Assembly (NCBI GenBank): GCA_023267975.1
Contig: JALNLA010000002.1
Coordinates: 41,053-105,052, forward strand
DNA: 64,000 nt
From: Candidatus Terraquivivens ruidianensis
GTDB lineage: Archaea; Thermoproteota; Nitrososphaeria_A; Caldarchaeales; Wolframiiraptoraceae
Reading direction: 5' to 3'
The position numbers were made by a program, and so were the translations under genes. The stretch's first letter is position 1; each line of letters starts with the position of its first letter. Below, piece by piece: positions 26,012 through 35,350 of the stretch. Below the pieces are notes generated by a model, which was given only the letters and a program-made list of their open reading frames with translations, was not told where the DNA came from and did no database searches.

Positions 26012-27355
26012 TCAAAGCGTACTCTTCGTGAATTCGACGTCAGCAATGAGCGCCCAAGGGGCATAGACAGGCGTATCCACTTCCCACCACTTAATCCAAC
26101 GCCTTTCCACGCTTAAAGCAACAACGGAGCTTAGGAGCTTTATCATGTTACCGGCGAGTCTAAGACCTTTGATAGGCATCTCTATGCTACCGTTCTTTAT
26201 CGTGAATAGACCATCCCTTGGCACCGTGGAGAAGTCACCCTCTCGATAGTTTGAATACCTTAGGTACCAATCGTTCGTTATATATATACCCCTGTCAACC
26301 CCAGAAAGCAACTTCCCAAAGTTCCTATCGCCTGCATCTACAACCAAGTTAAACGGCATAGGAACTACTATCCCAGCGTTTGCAGTGCTGACTGTGCCAT
26401 ATCTCTTCGCTGTCGTGCTGTTATGGAGATAGGTTTTCAGAATGCCGTTCTCCACTATGACGTTTTTCCTAGTCGGTAGCCCCTCATCGTCAAACGGCTC
26501 GGTACCATAAGTGTTACTCAGCGTGGGGTCATCGGTCAGTGTGAATATCGGTGAAGCGACCTTTTTCTCTAGCATGTCGACTAAAAAGGATGCTCCGACA
26601 TCAACGTTGAAAGCAGAGGCTGCCGAGCCAAGCTCATCAACGATGTGGGCAAATGTCATGGGCCCGAGGATAGCATCATACCTACCCGGTTTACCTTCAA
26701 CAGGGTTAAGGGCCATTCTCGCTATTTCGCCGGCCATAGAGCCAACTTCTTCTGGCTTAAACTCTGAATCGTCAGCCGCAACTGTAGCAAACTGTCCCGT
26801 AGCTTCATCTGCCGCAAACGCTCTGACGGAAAGGGCAATGGTGCTTTTCGTGGAAGATGCCTCTACATTTCCGCTTGTGTAAAGGATAGTTTTGCTTCTC
26901 GTAGATTTAAGAGAGCCAGCAACCCTTTTAGCACCAGCGGATATGGCAGAGTTTATGGCAACATTCACGTGCTCAACGAGCACCTCGGGCTCCATCGTGA
27001 CCTTGCCGACCTTTAAGAGATGCTTGCCATACTTAAACGGCCCTCTCGGGAGGGGCGCGTAAACATCCGAAGGCTGGACAGTCTTAGCCGTGGATACCAA
27101 GCGCTCGACCGTTTGCTCAATCGAAGGTGGCGAAAGGTCCGTTATGGCACCTGTAGCTCTTCTTTCTTTAAATGCTACGTATATTTCCAGAACAGTATCT
27201 CTAAAAAAATTTGAGACCGTGATATTGTTGTTCGAGAACCTTATCATCATCGAATTCGATACATCCAACCTTACCGCCGCATCGGACGCGCCTAACCTTA
27301 AAATCTTTCTAACGAGCCTCATCGGAAGTGCCCGAATCTCTGAGCTAGTTAGCAT
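26012..27355 (-). CDS. PmbA/TldE-type protein of the TldD/PmbA family
   Basis: A 447-residue protein with the family pattern: N-terminal DAAVRLDVSNSMMIRFSNN, central NPVEGKPGRYDAILGP, and the C-terminal GREGDFS-like NYREGDFSTVPRDGLF and GLRLAGNMIKLL. I see no HExxxH zinc motif, so it corresponds to the non-catalytic TldE/PmbA partner rather than TldD. The two act together in processing of small peptides in other organisms. No tldD lies in the window. Divergent from the next gene. Confidence 0.85.
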   Translation of the reverse strand: MLTSSEIRALPMRLVRKILRLGASDAAVRLDVSNSMMIRFSNNNITVSNFFRDTVLEIYVAFKERRATGAITDLSPPSIEQTVERLVSTAKTVQPSDVYAPLPRGPFKYGKHLLKVGKVTMEPEVLVEHVNVAINSAISAGAKRVAGSLKSTRSKTILYTSGNVEASSTKSTIALSVRAFAADEATGQFATVAADDSEFKPEEVGSMAGEIARMALNPVEGKPGRYDAILGPMTFAHIVDELGSAASAFNVDVGASFLVDMLEKKVASPIFTLTDDPTLSNTYGTEPFDDEGLPTRKNVIVENGILKTYLHNSTTAKRYGTVSTANAGIVVPMPFNLVVDAGDRNFGKLLSGVDRGIYITNDWYLRYSNYREGDFSTVPRDGLFTIKNGSIEMPIKGLRLAGNMIKLLSSVVALSVERRWIKWWEVDTPVYAPWALIADVEFTKSTL

Positions 27356-27415
27356 ATCAACCTCGCTATATTGAACGAAAATAAAAGTTTAAACCTAGTG
27401 CCTAATTGGTTTATA

Positions 27416-29083
27416 ATGAACATGTACGCCATCCCGGAAGAGAGGTTGAACCTACTCACGCAGACCGCACTCGAGGCCTCGAGAAGTATCTTCATTAACG
27501 AGGACGATGTATCGTGCGTTTGCATCTACGGCTCTCAGCTTTCCGGCTATTCTTCCAAGGGTAGTGACCTAGACGTATTGTGCGTCGTGAGAGACTTTAA
27601 GGAAGAGATAAAGTACTACTACCTGAGGAATTTCGAGCCTACCGTTGCCCTTTTGGCTGTCGATGAAAATACCATGAGAGGTGACGTGACGAGGGGCACT
27701 CTGGGCGAGTTCGTGGCGGGAAGGCTTCTAACACCATTTTATCCCGTAGCAGGTGCTACGCTCTTGGAGGAATTTGACAAGACTTATAAGAAGAATGTGG
27801 TGCTTGAGCTATGCGATAACCTCATACTGGAACATAGGATGGCGGCGAGCGAGCTCCTGATACAACCCGAGTACTTTCTCTTCGAGAAGTTAAGGAGAAG
27901 GGCCCTGATGTATCCGCCGGCGCGCTATAGCTACTCGAAAATATTCTCCGGCCCTCATATGAGGACGAACATGAATGTATGCATGAAAGGATTCCATGCG
28001 GCTTTCGCGGAGCTGGAATCTAAAGGTTTGTTAGTCAGGGATGGCGATTACTATCGTCTATCGAACAAGCTAGTCCTTTCAATATTAAACCAAACGAGCA
28101 CATTTAACAGGAGACTCTACGACTTCGAAAGAATGTTTAAAATGTATCTAGTGCATGGTTATGCTGGACGCTTTAACCCGCGTATCATAGCGGAGGAGTT
28201 ATACTCAAAAATCCGAAGGTCACTCTTTTACAAAGCTGAGTATGACCTTCCCGACCCAGAGGAATATGTATTCATTGAGACGGCTATAGGAAAGCAGCCG
28301 CTGAAAGAGCGATTTGACATCGTGGACTTCGTCAAACAGGTTTATGACGTGGACAGAGACCAGATATCCATAAGAAAGATAGGTCGAACGCTTAACTCGA
28401 CGTACGTGGTCACGATTCACGTAAGAGGCTCGGAAGAAAAGATTTTCGTGAAGAAATACCTCAACTGGACGGACCTCAAGTGGGTAGTGGCGAGGATTTG
28501 GACTATTGGTGTGAAGAATTTTTCAGTCGTAGCCGAGGACAGGCTTTCCAACGAAGTTTACTTCGTTAACAAGCTTGCACAACTGGGCTTTAACACGGCC
28601 GACATCTATCACGTAAACTGGAAGAAGAAGACGCTGTTTCAGAAGTTCATCGAAGGGCAAGACATCATGCAGATATGGATGTCGGGAGGCGAGCAGAACT
28701 TACTACAGAGGGCTGCATTTATGGCAGGAAGGGAGTTAGCAAAAATTCATCAACATAACATTACATTGGGTGATTGCAAGCCTGAAAACTTCATAATCTC
28801 CAGAGATAAGGTCTACGTAACGGACTTAGAGCAAGCTTCGTTCAACGGCGACAAGGCATGGGACCTGACAGAGGTCATGCTTTACATAGGACATTATCTT
28901 GATGTTAATAAATCGATAGAGTATGCACGTTCGCTTTTAGCTGGATACCTGTCCATCGGAAGCAAGGATGTTCTGAAGAAGGTCCTTGAAAGCAAATATG
29001 CCTCGCTCCTAACGCCTTGGACGCCAGTATGGATACAGAAGAGGGTTCTCATGGAGGCGGATGTGCTTCTTCGATCGGGATAA
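27416..29083 (+). CDS. Nucleotidyltransferase - winged helix - Bud32-like kinase fusion
   Basis: About 555 residues with three parts. Residues about 5-130 are a nucleotidyltransferase domain with IYGSQLSGYSSKGSDLDVL (GS ... DxD). Residues about 170-235 read as a winged helix (MNVCMKGFHAAFAELESKGL). Residues about 330-540 are a small kinase: FVKKY (ATP Lys), NEVYFVNKL (helix C Glu), LGDCKPENFI (catalytic loop) and VTDLEQ (metal Asp, DLE instead of DFG, as in Bud32/piD261). A TATA-like AAGTTTAAACC (about 27385-27394) predicts a leaderless start at ATG 27416, so the TTG frame from 27371 is rejected. Function unknown; it may modify RNA or protein with nucleotides and phosphate. Confidence 0.72.
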   Translation: MNMYAIPEERLNLLTQTALEASRSIFINEDDVSCVCIYGSQLSGYSSKGSDLDVLCVVRDFKEEIKYYYLRNFEPTVALLAVDENTMRGDVTRGTLGEFVAGRLLTPFYPVAGATLLEEFDKTYKKNVVLELCDNLILEHRMAASELLIQPEYFLFEKLRRRALMYPPARYSYSKIFSGPHMRTNMNVCMKGFHAAFAELESKGLLVRDGDYYRLSNKLVLSILNQTSTFNRRLYDFERMFKMYLVHGYAGRFNPRIIAEELYSKIRRSLFYKAEYDLPDPEEYVFIETAIGKQPLKERFDIVDFVKQVYDVDRDQISIRKIGRTLNSTYVVTIHVRGSEEKIFVKKYLNWTDLKWVVARIWTIGVKNFSVVAEDRLSNEVYFVNKLAQLGFNTADIYHVNWKKKTLFQKFIEGQDIMQIWMSGGEQNLLQRAAFMAGRELAKIHQHNITLGDCKPENFIISRDKVYVTDLEQASFNGDKAWDLTEVMLYIGHYLDVNKSIEYARSLLAGYLSIGSKDVLKKVLESKYASLLTPWTPVWIQKRVLMEADVLLRSG

Positions 29084-30086
29084 CGTATTCTTTATTCATC
29101 CCCTCAAACGTCCCGATAACTAACCATTTGATGGAACGTCCGCTCTTTAAATCCATTACAGCCTCAACCTTTCCAAAAGCCTCTATATGGGTACCCCTAT
29201 CAAACATCGCAGTAAACGTCCCATCGAAGCACGCCAACATCTCCACGTCCGTAGCGTACTCTTGCTTTGTCTCTACGTCAGATAGCCCATAAATGGCTGG
29301 CATGAAACAGGACTCCGAAGCCTCAGTAACCGTAGCTCTTATCTTAGCAAGGCCTATCGCCCGGTAAACAACCTCACCGTAACTTCTTGTCACTTCATCA
29401 TCTAACCTGACGCCGTGAATCGAGAAGGGCGTTCCCTTATAAACACGTTTGTTCTTTAACAATTTCGCCAGCTTTGATAGCTCGTCCATTGAAAGAGGAT
29501 ATCTCGCCCTCTTAACCCACTCGGCCAGCCTTAACCCGTCAAGGCGCTCAACACCATCTATCGAATCCAAGCTTTGCATCACTCTCCAGAAGTTTTCCTT
29601 TCCATATACGACGAGGTCTATATCCGAGTTTTTATGGTGGATTTTCAAGAGTATAGAACCGGTGACGCCTAGGTTTTCAGCACCTACATCAGAAACATCG
29701 ATTATCGATTTCACTAATTTCTTAGTTTTGTCCTCAAGGTCGTCTAAATCATGTTGTTCAAATATATCACGCAATCTTTCGTCGCACCTGTAATGTTTCG
29801 ATATCCTGTTAAGTGGAACACATGACATCTCAGCACCTACGGTTTCATCGTAAAAAACATACTCGGGCTTGTTCTTTTTAAGAAATTTTATAGTATCCAT
29901 TAACTCTTGCATCGAATAAATGCCTATGGCCCTTCTGAAACTTTTTCCATGCCTCGACCATGGCCCATCGCCTGGCAAGTATTTCAAATAAGCAACGAGT
30001 CTATCGTAAGGGTGGCTCTCACCCACTACACAAAAGAACCATTCTTCGCACGTCTCAACGTAATCCTTATCTCTGAACCTTCTCAA
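29049..30086 (-). CDS. Predicted nucleotidyltransferase (COG1665-like), copy 1
   Basis: A 345-residue protein. The central GVTGSILLKIHHKNSDIDLVVYG is a polymerase-beta-type nucleotidyltransferase motif (GS ... DxD). The N-terminal 110 residues and the C-terminal half, with a beta-rich end, are shared in layout with the neighbouring gene, so the two are paralogues. It overlaps the upstream paralogue by 4 nt (ATGA) and the convergent kinase-fusion gene by 35 nt. Substrate unknown. Confidence 0.72.
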   Translation of the reverse strand: MRRFRDKDYVETCEEWFFCVVGESHPYDRLVAYLKYLPGDGPWSRHGKSFRRAIGIYSMQELMDTIKFLKKNKPEYVFYDETVGAEMSCVPLNRISKHYRCDERLRDIFEQHDLDDLEDKTKKLVKSIIDVSDVGAENLGVTGSILLKIHHKNSDIDLVVYGKENFWRVMQSLDSIDGVERLDGLRLAEWVKRARYPLSMDELSKLAKLLKNKRVYKGTPFSIHGVRLDDEVTRSYGEVVYRAIGLAKIRATVTEASESCFMPAIYGLSDVETKQEYATDVEMLACFDGTFTAMFDRGTHIEAFGKVEAVMDLKSGRSIKWLVIGTFEGMNKEYVIPIEEAHPPP

Positions 30087-31078
30087 GGTAAGTCGACCAT
30101 CAAAAAATCTTTCGTCCCGTTTCCGACGAACAATCTGAACTCTTTATCGCTTGATACCTCAAGCCTTCCCGAAGCTATGCCGTCTTCTCCATCGTGAAGC
30201 TGCTCAGCAAACCTACTTCTGAAAGAGACTATTGATGATATTCTCGTTGAAATGTCCGGGCCTTCGATTACACTTTCTACCCTAATACCGTAATGACAAG
30301 GCGTAAATATGCTCTTTGATGCGTCGTTTATTCGGAAGCGTATCGTGGCCCTACCGATTTCCTTAAAACGTCGCTCTCCGTACCTGTCCCAAAACTCCTC
30401 TGGAAGAGGGACGAGCTTCAGCGTATACGGCCTTCCCATGAACACACCGTTTGTGAGTTTTCTCTTCTCGTGCCTCGTCCATGCCATAGGTTCCATACAT
30501 GTATCCGACCTCGATTCTAAAACCTTCTCCAACGCCCGTCCAGAAAGGCACTCGGTTATGTTATTATCGCGCATAAACTTCAGGGTATCGTAAACTTTTA
30601 AACAACTTCTCATACCGTAAATTACGATGTCGATGTCGGAATATTCGTTATGAAGACCCAAGAGAATTGAGCCGGTTATGCCGACAGCATTGCTTTCTAT
30701 TCCGGACTTTTCAACAAGCAGGCTTACCATCTTAAGGGCAACGCTCGATATTACGTCCTCTTTTAAACAATTCTTCCCATCAATTGGATCATAGACTCGT
30801 GAAATTTCCTTCAAAGGTATAAGCGGTATCTCTTGTCCCAAGTACTCGTCATGGACCAGAAACTCTGGACGATTCTTCCTGAGAAAATCCATGGAGGACC
30901 CAAAGTCGCCCAGCTTAACCGTTGAACCTTCAGCCCTCACATACTTTGGCACGGCTATGATACCTCCAGGCGGATGCGATACGCCCTTTACCGCAAACGT
31001 CACACGGTCTTCCGTCTCGACGTAGCTGCCTTCTATCAGGGTCGGTCTTTTAGCGTCCAAAAACCGTCCTATCTTCAT
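30083..31078 (-). CDS. Predicted nucleotidyltransferase (COG1665-like), copy 2
   Basis: A 331-residue paralogue of the gene after it, with GITGSILLGLHNEYSDIDIVIYG around residues 140-160. An N-terminal ~120 residues containing DFLRKNRPEFLVHDE matches FLKKNKPEYVFYDE in the other copy. First gene of a two-gene unit coupled by an ATGA overlap. A TATA-like run lies about 20-25 nt upstream, and SRP54 is divergent on the other side. Confidence 0.72.
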   Translation of the reverse strand: MKIGRFLDAKRPTLIEGSYVETEDRVTFAVKGVSHPPGGIIAVPKYVRAEGSTVKLGDFGSSMDFLRKNRPEFLVHDEYLGQEIPLIPLKEISRVYDPIDGKNCLKEDVISSVALKMVSLLVEKSGIESNAVGITGSILLGLHNEYSDIDIVIYGMRSCLKVYDTLKFMRDNNITECLSGRALEKVLESRSDTCMEPMAWTRHEKRKLTNGVFMGRPYTLKLVPLPEEFWDRYGERRFKEIGRATIRFRINDASKSIFTPCHYGIRVESVIEGPDISTRISSIVSFRSRFAEQLHDGEDGIASGRLEVSSDKEFRLFVGNGTKDFLMVDLP

Positions 31079-31147
31079 ACGTGCTCATAAAGAATAAACG
31101 TTTCCCGAGCAACCTTTATTATAGGATTACAATCCCTTAATTCAGCC

Positions 31148-32497
31148 TTGAACCCGATAACTTCGCTTGGCGAACTCATAAGGCAGGCCATAAGCAAGTT
31201 CGTGTCGGCACCAGGGGTAGATAAAAACGTCGTCGAGGAACTCATAAGGGGCATACAAAGGGCCCTACTTGTTTCGGACGTCAGTGTTGAGCTCGTAATG
31301 AAGCTATCGGAAAGGATAAGGGATAGGGCGTTAACGGAAAAAGTTCCACCAGGAGTTTCCAAGAAAGACCAGATGATAAAGATTGTCTACGAAGAGCTTG
31401 TCGCGCTACTTGGTGAGAAGCCCCATAAGATTGCTATAGATAAATCCAAACAATACACGATCATGGTCGTCGGAATACAGGGACACGGGAAGACGACGAC
31501 CGTCGCGAAGTTGGCGAATTATCTCAAAAAATTGAGCTACTCCGTCGGTGTGGTCTGCGCCGATACGTTCAGGACCGGCGCCTATGAGCAATTGAGGCAA
31601 CTCCTTGACGGAAAGGATATACCCGTCTACGGCTTACCCGAGGAACGGGATGCTGTTGCTATAGCACTAAAGGGCGTTGATTATATGTATAGGCAGCAAA
31701 AGTGTAACGTTGTACTGTTAGACACGGCTGGGAGACACAAAGACCAACAATCTCTAATGTTAGAGATGAAGATGTTGGAGGAAAAGATTAAACCTAACGA
31801 GATAATGTTGGTTTTGGACGGAACAATAGGTCAGCAGGCAGGTGCACACGCCGAGGCATTTCATAAAGCAACACCAATAGGCTCTATAATCATCACAAAA
31901 ATGGACACGTCTGCAAAAGGTGGTGGTGCACTGTCGGCCGTAGTGGCTACTGGAGCGAAGATAAAGTTCATCGGTACTGGCGAGAAGCTTGAGGATATCG
32001 AGGTGTTTAACCCGCAGGGTTTCATCGGCAGACTTTTGGGCATAGGCGATATAGAAGGCCTATTGGAAAAAATAAGGATTGCCGAGCTGGAGTTTAGCAA
32101 GGAGAAGTTTAAGAGCTTTACGAGCGGTACGTTTACCCTAGAAGATTTTGTGAAACAATTCAAAGAAATGAGAAAGTTGGGTCCCCTAAAAAAGATAATA
32201 TCAAAACTACCTTTACCCGGAATCCCTAACCTACCAGAAGAAGAGCTCGAAAAGGTTGAGACACAGATTGATAAATGGTCGGCAATTATATCATCTATGA
32301 CGGTCGAGGAGAGGAAAAATCCCCATATCATAGATTCGTCAAGAATAAGACGCATAGCCAGAGGTTCAGGTGTCATGGAGAGGGATGTCAAGAACCTTCT
32401 CCAACAATACAATTTATCAAAACGGATGGTAAAGTCTATGAAAAGGGCTCCGTGGAAATTACCCAGACATATGCTTGACAAGGAATTAGAGGAATAA
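31148..32497 (+). CDS. srp54: Signal recognition particle protein SRP54
   Basis: A 449-residue GTPase that binds signal sequences and SRP RNA and targets ribosomes to the membrane. N domain (residues 1-90), G domain with GIQGHGKTTTVAKLA, DTFRTGAYEQL, LLDTAGRHK and ITKMDTSAKGGGALS, then a Met-rich helical M domain ending MLDKELEE. Start is TTG 31148, about 30 nt after a TATA-like TTTATTATAG. It leads the cluster pus10-rpl21e-rpoF-DUF655. Confidence 0.97.
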   Translation: MNPITSLGELIRQAISKFVSAPGVDKNVVEELIRGIQRALLVSDVSVELVMKLSERIRDRALTEKVPPGVSKKDQMIKIVYEELVALLGEKPHKIAIDKSKQYTIMVVGIQGHGKTTTVAKLANYLKKLSYSVGVVCADTFRTGAYEQLRQLLDGKDIPVYGLPEERDAVAIALKGVDYMYRQQKCNVVLLDTAGRHKDQQSLMLEMKMLEEKIKPNEIMLVLDGTIGQQAGAHAEAFHKATPIGSIIITKMDTSAKGGGALSAVVATGAKIKFIGTGEKLEDIEVFNPQGFIGRLLGIGDIEGLLEKIRIAELEFSKEKFKSFTSGTFTLEDFVKQFKEMRKLGPLKKIISKLPLPGIPNLPEEELEKVETQIDKWSAIISSMTVEERKNPHIIDSSRIRRIARGSGVMERDVKNLLQQYNLSKRMVKSMKRAPWKLPRHMLDKELEE

Positions 32498-32513
32498 ACG
32501 TCAGGAAAAGCCA

Positions 32514-33854
32514 GTGGGTGTGAAAATGGGAGGGATACTCGACTTAGTCTATAGGATGTTGCAGAAATATACGCTCTGCGATTACTGTCTAGGGAGGCAG
32601 TTTGCCAGGCTACTTTCCGGTGTAGGCAATAAGGCGAGGGGTGAGGCCCTTAAGGTTGCGTTAGCGATGGAGGCGAATATGAGGCTGCTGATGGATGATA
32701 AGGATGCTGTGAACGTTTTAAAAGTTGTCGCTGAAAATGGCATGAACAGGCATGCAAGGAAGCTTGCTAAGTCGCTCAATTATCAAATCGACGAAAATAA
32801 AACATGTGACATATGTGAAGGTAAATTAACTGAAGAGAACTTTCGTCGTATCGCTGATAGCATAATAGGAGAGTTGGGACAGTATGAATTCTCGAACTTT
32901 CTAATCGGTACATCAGTTCCCGTTCATATAAAAGAAAGAGACGACCAGATAAAGGCCGAGTTTGCCTTAACCTTCGGTGAAGAAATAAAGAGCGACATAA
33001 CAAGAGAGTTGGGGAAAATAATTGAAGGGACTACGAAAAAACCTGTCGAGTTCGCTACGCCAGATATAACGATACTCCTGGATATTTTTTCAGGAACGTT
33101 TACGGTTAAGTCAAACCCTGTATTCGTTAAGGGTTATTATAAAAAGTTACAACCGAGCATACCCCAAACACCGTGGATATGCAGAAAGTGTCGAGGTAAG
33201 GGATGCGAAGCATGCGGTCAGAGTGGAAGGGAGTATCCGGATTCTGTCAGCGAGCTTATAGGAGAACCAGCCCTGAACTTATTTGAGGCACTCGATTATA
33301 GGTTTCATGCCGCGGGAAGGGAGGATGTGAACGTAACAGTCCTTGGAACTGGGAGGCCTTTCGTGCTCGAGCTAAAATCTCCGAGGAAAAGATTCATTCA
33401 ACCTGACAAGCTTCAAAATGCTATAAACGAGTATGCAAAAGACAAGGTCGAGGTTCTGGATCTCTCTTACACAACAAAGAAGGATGTGAGGGACATGAAA
33501 GCAAAATCGGTGGTTGCCTCAAAAACCTATCTTGCGCTCGTTGAGTTCGATTCCAACGTAGATGAGAACAAATTAAGAGAGGTCTGCGAGAAGTTCAGGA
33601 ATGTATTAGTACATCAGAGAACACCAAGCAGGATTCTTCGTAGAAGCGATAGGGTCAGGAAAAAGTACCTGTACTCCATAGAGGCGGAAAAGAAGGGTAA
33701 TAGGCTCGTCGAGTTCAGGATAAAGGCACAGGGAGGACTCTACATAAAAGAGGTGATAAACGGGGACGGCGGTAGAACGGTGCCTAATATAGCCGACGTT
33801 TTAGGAACTGCACCGATAAATATTACCCTTTCAGTCGTAGAGGTAGAGAGGTAA
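32514..33854 (+). CDS. pus10: tRNA pseudouridine synthase Pus10
   Basis: A 446-residue protein making pseudouridine 54 (and 55) in the archaeal tRNA T-loop. The N-terminal THUMP-like region has zinc-type pairs CDYC and CDIC, and a second CRKCRGKGCEACG. The catalytic half contains ALDYRFHAAGREDVNV and FVLELKSPRKRF. GTG 32514 or ATG 32526 could be the start. It begins 16 nt after SRP54 and ends 8 nt before rpl21e, an order common in archaea. Confidence 0.94.
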   Translation: MGVKMGGILDLVYRMLQKYTLCDYCLGRQFARLLSGVGNKARGEALKVALAMEANMRLLMDDKDAVNVLKVVAENGMNRHARKLAKSLNYQIDENKTCDICEGKLTEENFRRIADSIIGELGQYEFSNFLIGTSVPVHIKERDDQIKAEFALTFGEEIKSDITRELGKIIEGTTKKPVEFATPDITILLDIFSGTFTVKSNPVFVKGYYKKLQPSIPQTPWICRKCRGKGCEACGQSGREYPDSVSELIGEPALNLFEALDYRFHAAGREDVNVTVLGTGRPFVLELKSPRKRFIQPDKLQNAINEYAKDKVEVLDLSYTTKKDVRDMKAKSVVASKTYLALVEFDSNVDENKLREVCEKFRNVLVHQRTPSRILRRSDRVRKKYLYSIEAEKKGNRLVEFRIKAQGGLYIKEVINGDGGRTVPNIADVLGTAPINITLSVVEVER

Positions 33855-33862
33855 AGGCTGAT

Positions 33863-34159
33863 ATGCCCACCTCGCACGGTTACAGGGTAAAAACTAGGCA
33901 GCTTCTTAAGAAGAAGTACGGCTCACGAAGCGGCCCAAGGCCAGACATATATCTCAAGGAGTATAAGCCAGGTGATAAGGTCTTGATAGTGGTAGATCCG
34001 GCTGTCCAAAAGGGGATGCCGCATAAAAGGTTTTATGGCAAAGTAGGTACGGTGATATCAAAGAGGGGTAATGCGTACGAGGTCTCGGTCATGCTGGGGA
34101 ATAAATTAAAGAAGCTGTTGCTCCTATCAGACCACATTAGGCCTTGGGAAGGTGGCTAA
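33863..34159 (+). CDS. rpl21e: Ribosomal protein L21e
   Basis: A 98-residue large-subunit protein: SHGYRVKTRQLLKKKYGSRS, then KPGDKVLIVVDPAVQKGMPH and YGKVGTVISKRGNAYEV, an SH3-like fold. Full length. Its end overlaps the GTG start of rpoF by 8 nt. Confidence 0.97.
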   Translation: MPTSHGYRVKTRQLLKKKYGSRSGPRPDIYLKEYKPGDKVLIVVDPAVQKGMPHKRFYGKVGTVISKRGNAYEVSVMLGNKLKKLLLLSDHIRPWEGG

Positions 34160-34523
34160 GTTGCCAAGGAGGATAGTAAACTCTAGGCCGATACCCATTT
34201 CTGAAGTCAAGAGAATCTTAGAGGAAAGGGAACAGTCTTTAAATTCACTTCAACTAAGGACGCTAAGCTACGCAAAGAAGTATTCAAAATTAACGCCTGA
34301 GCAGGCTGATGCGCTCATCAATAGGCTTATGAGTGAGTATGGGCTTGAAAGGGAAGAGGCAGTCCAAGTTGCTGATATATGCCCTGAGACCATCGATGAG
34401 CTTAGAACAGTCCTAAGCGGTTACCGTCGCCTCGTATCATTTTTACTCTTTTCTGAAGAGAAGATGCGGGGCATATTGGGCCTTGTTAAGCATGCGTTGG
34501 AGGCAAGCAAACAACAAATCTGA
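34152..34523 (+). CDS. rpoF: RNA polymerase subunit Rpb4 (RpoF)
   Basis: A 123-residue protein with the Rpb4 pattern: ISEVKRILEERE, then an HRDC-like helical part LTPEQADALINRLMSEYGL and CPETIDELRTVLSGY. It forms the stalk of archaeal RNA polymerase with Rpb7. Position between rpl21e and DUF655 is the conserved archaeal order. GTG 34152 overlaps rpl21e; TTG 34161 is an alternative. Confidence 0.92.
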   Translation: MAKLPRRIVNSRPIPISEVKRILEEREQSLNSLQLRTLSYAKKYSKLTPEQADALINRLMSEYGLEREEAVQVADICPETIDELRTVLSGYRRLVSFLLFSEEKMRGILGLVKHALEASKQQI

Positions 34524-34553
34524 ACTCGTATAATGGAGCGTTAAAAGGGGGAT

Positions 34554-35183
34554 TTGCATCTGCAAAAGCAGAAAAAATATGAGGATTATGCTTACGTACT
34601 GGATGTTGTTGAGGCAACGTTACTCAGGGGCTCAGGTCGGCATATAAATCTACACAAAGGCGAGTTGCTCATTCAACTACTGGGTGAAGAATATCTCACT
34701 CTCCTAGAGGCTGCAATAAACGAGAATTACAGACCACGTGTAGGCATGAGGCTCTACATAGGTAAAGACGTTCCGAGGGACATATTAAGAATACTTGGAC
34801 GCATAGGCTACGATGAGCTTACGGAGAATGCTAAAATTGAATTGGAGAATGCTGTCCAAAAGATAGTTCAGATGAATGAGCAAAAATTCGTAAGCTTCTT
34901 TAATACATGCACTCCCATATCGCCAAGACTTCATGCACTCGAGCTGATACCGAGCATCGGTAAAAAATCCATGCAAAAGATTCTGGAAGAAAGAGAGAGG
35001 AAACCTTTTGAATCCTTTAAGGACTTACATGAAAGGGGTGGACTTGTAGACCCTGTAAAGGCGATTACCAAAAGGATAATGGATGAACTGACTGGTCGGG
35101 ACAGTAGGTATTTCCTGTTAGTTCGAGAACCCTCTACTATTACGTCAGAGAGGTTCCCGAAAAAAGAATGGCCGCCCACTTAG
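34554..35183 (+). CDS. DUF655 family RNA-binding protein
   Basis: A 209-residue protein beginning YEDYAYVLDVVEATL, with an OB-like N-terminal region and a C-terminal helix-hairpin-helix (LELIPSIGKKSMQKILEERE). This is the DUF655/COG1491 protein usually found between rpoF and the rRNA dimethylase KsgA; ksgA is absent here. The TTG start follows GGGGG. Probably involved in rRNA or translation, by context. Confidence 0.9.
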   Translation: MHLQKQKKYEDYAYVLDVVEATLLRGSGRHINLHKGELLIQLLGEEYLTLLEAAINENYRPRVGMRLYIGKDVPRDILRILGRIGYDELTENAKIELENAVQKIVQMNEQKFVSFFNTCTPISPRLHALELIPSIGKKSMQKILEERERKPFESFKDLHERGGLVDPVKAITKRIMDELTGRDSRYFLLVREPSTITSERFPKKEWPPT

Positions 35184-35350
35184 AGCGAGATGTTAATTTA
35201 TAGAAAGATGGAGTGTTTAATCGTCTATTATTAAGTTACATCAGCCGATTAGATAAAAGGGTTAGGGGTTCTATAAACTAAAGCGTTAAGACAGTCTTTG
35301 GCGAAGGTTAATTAGCGAGCGAAGTTTTAATATGAGCGTAGAGACAGGCG

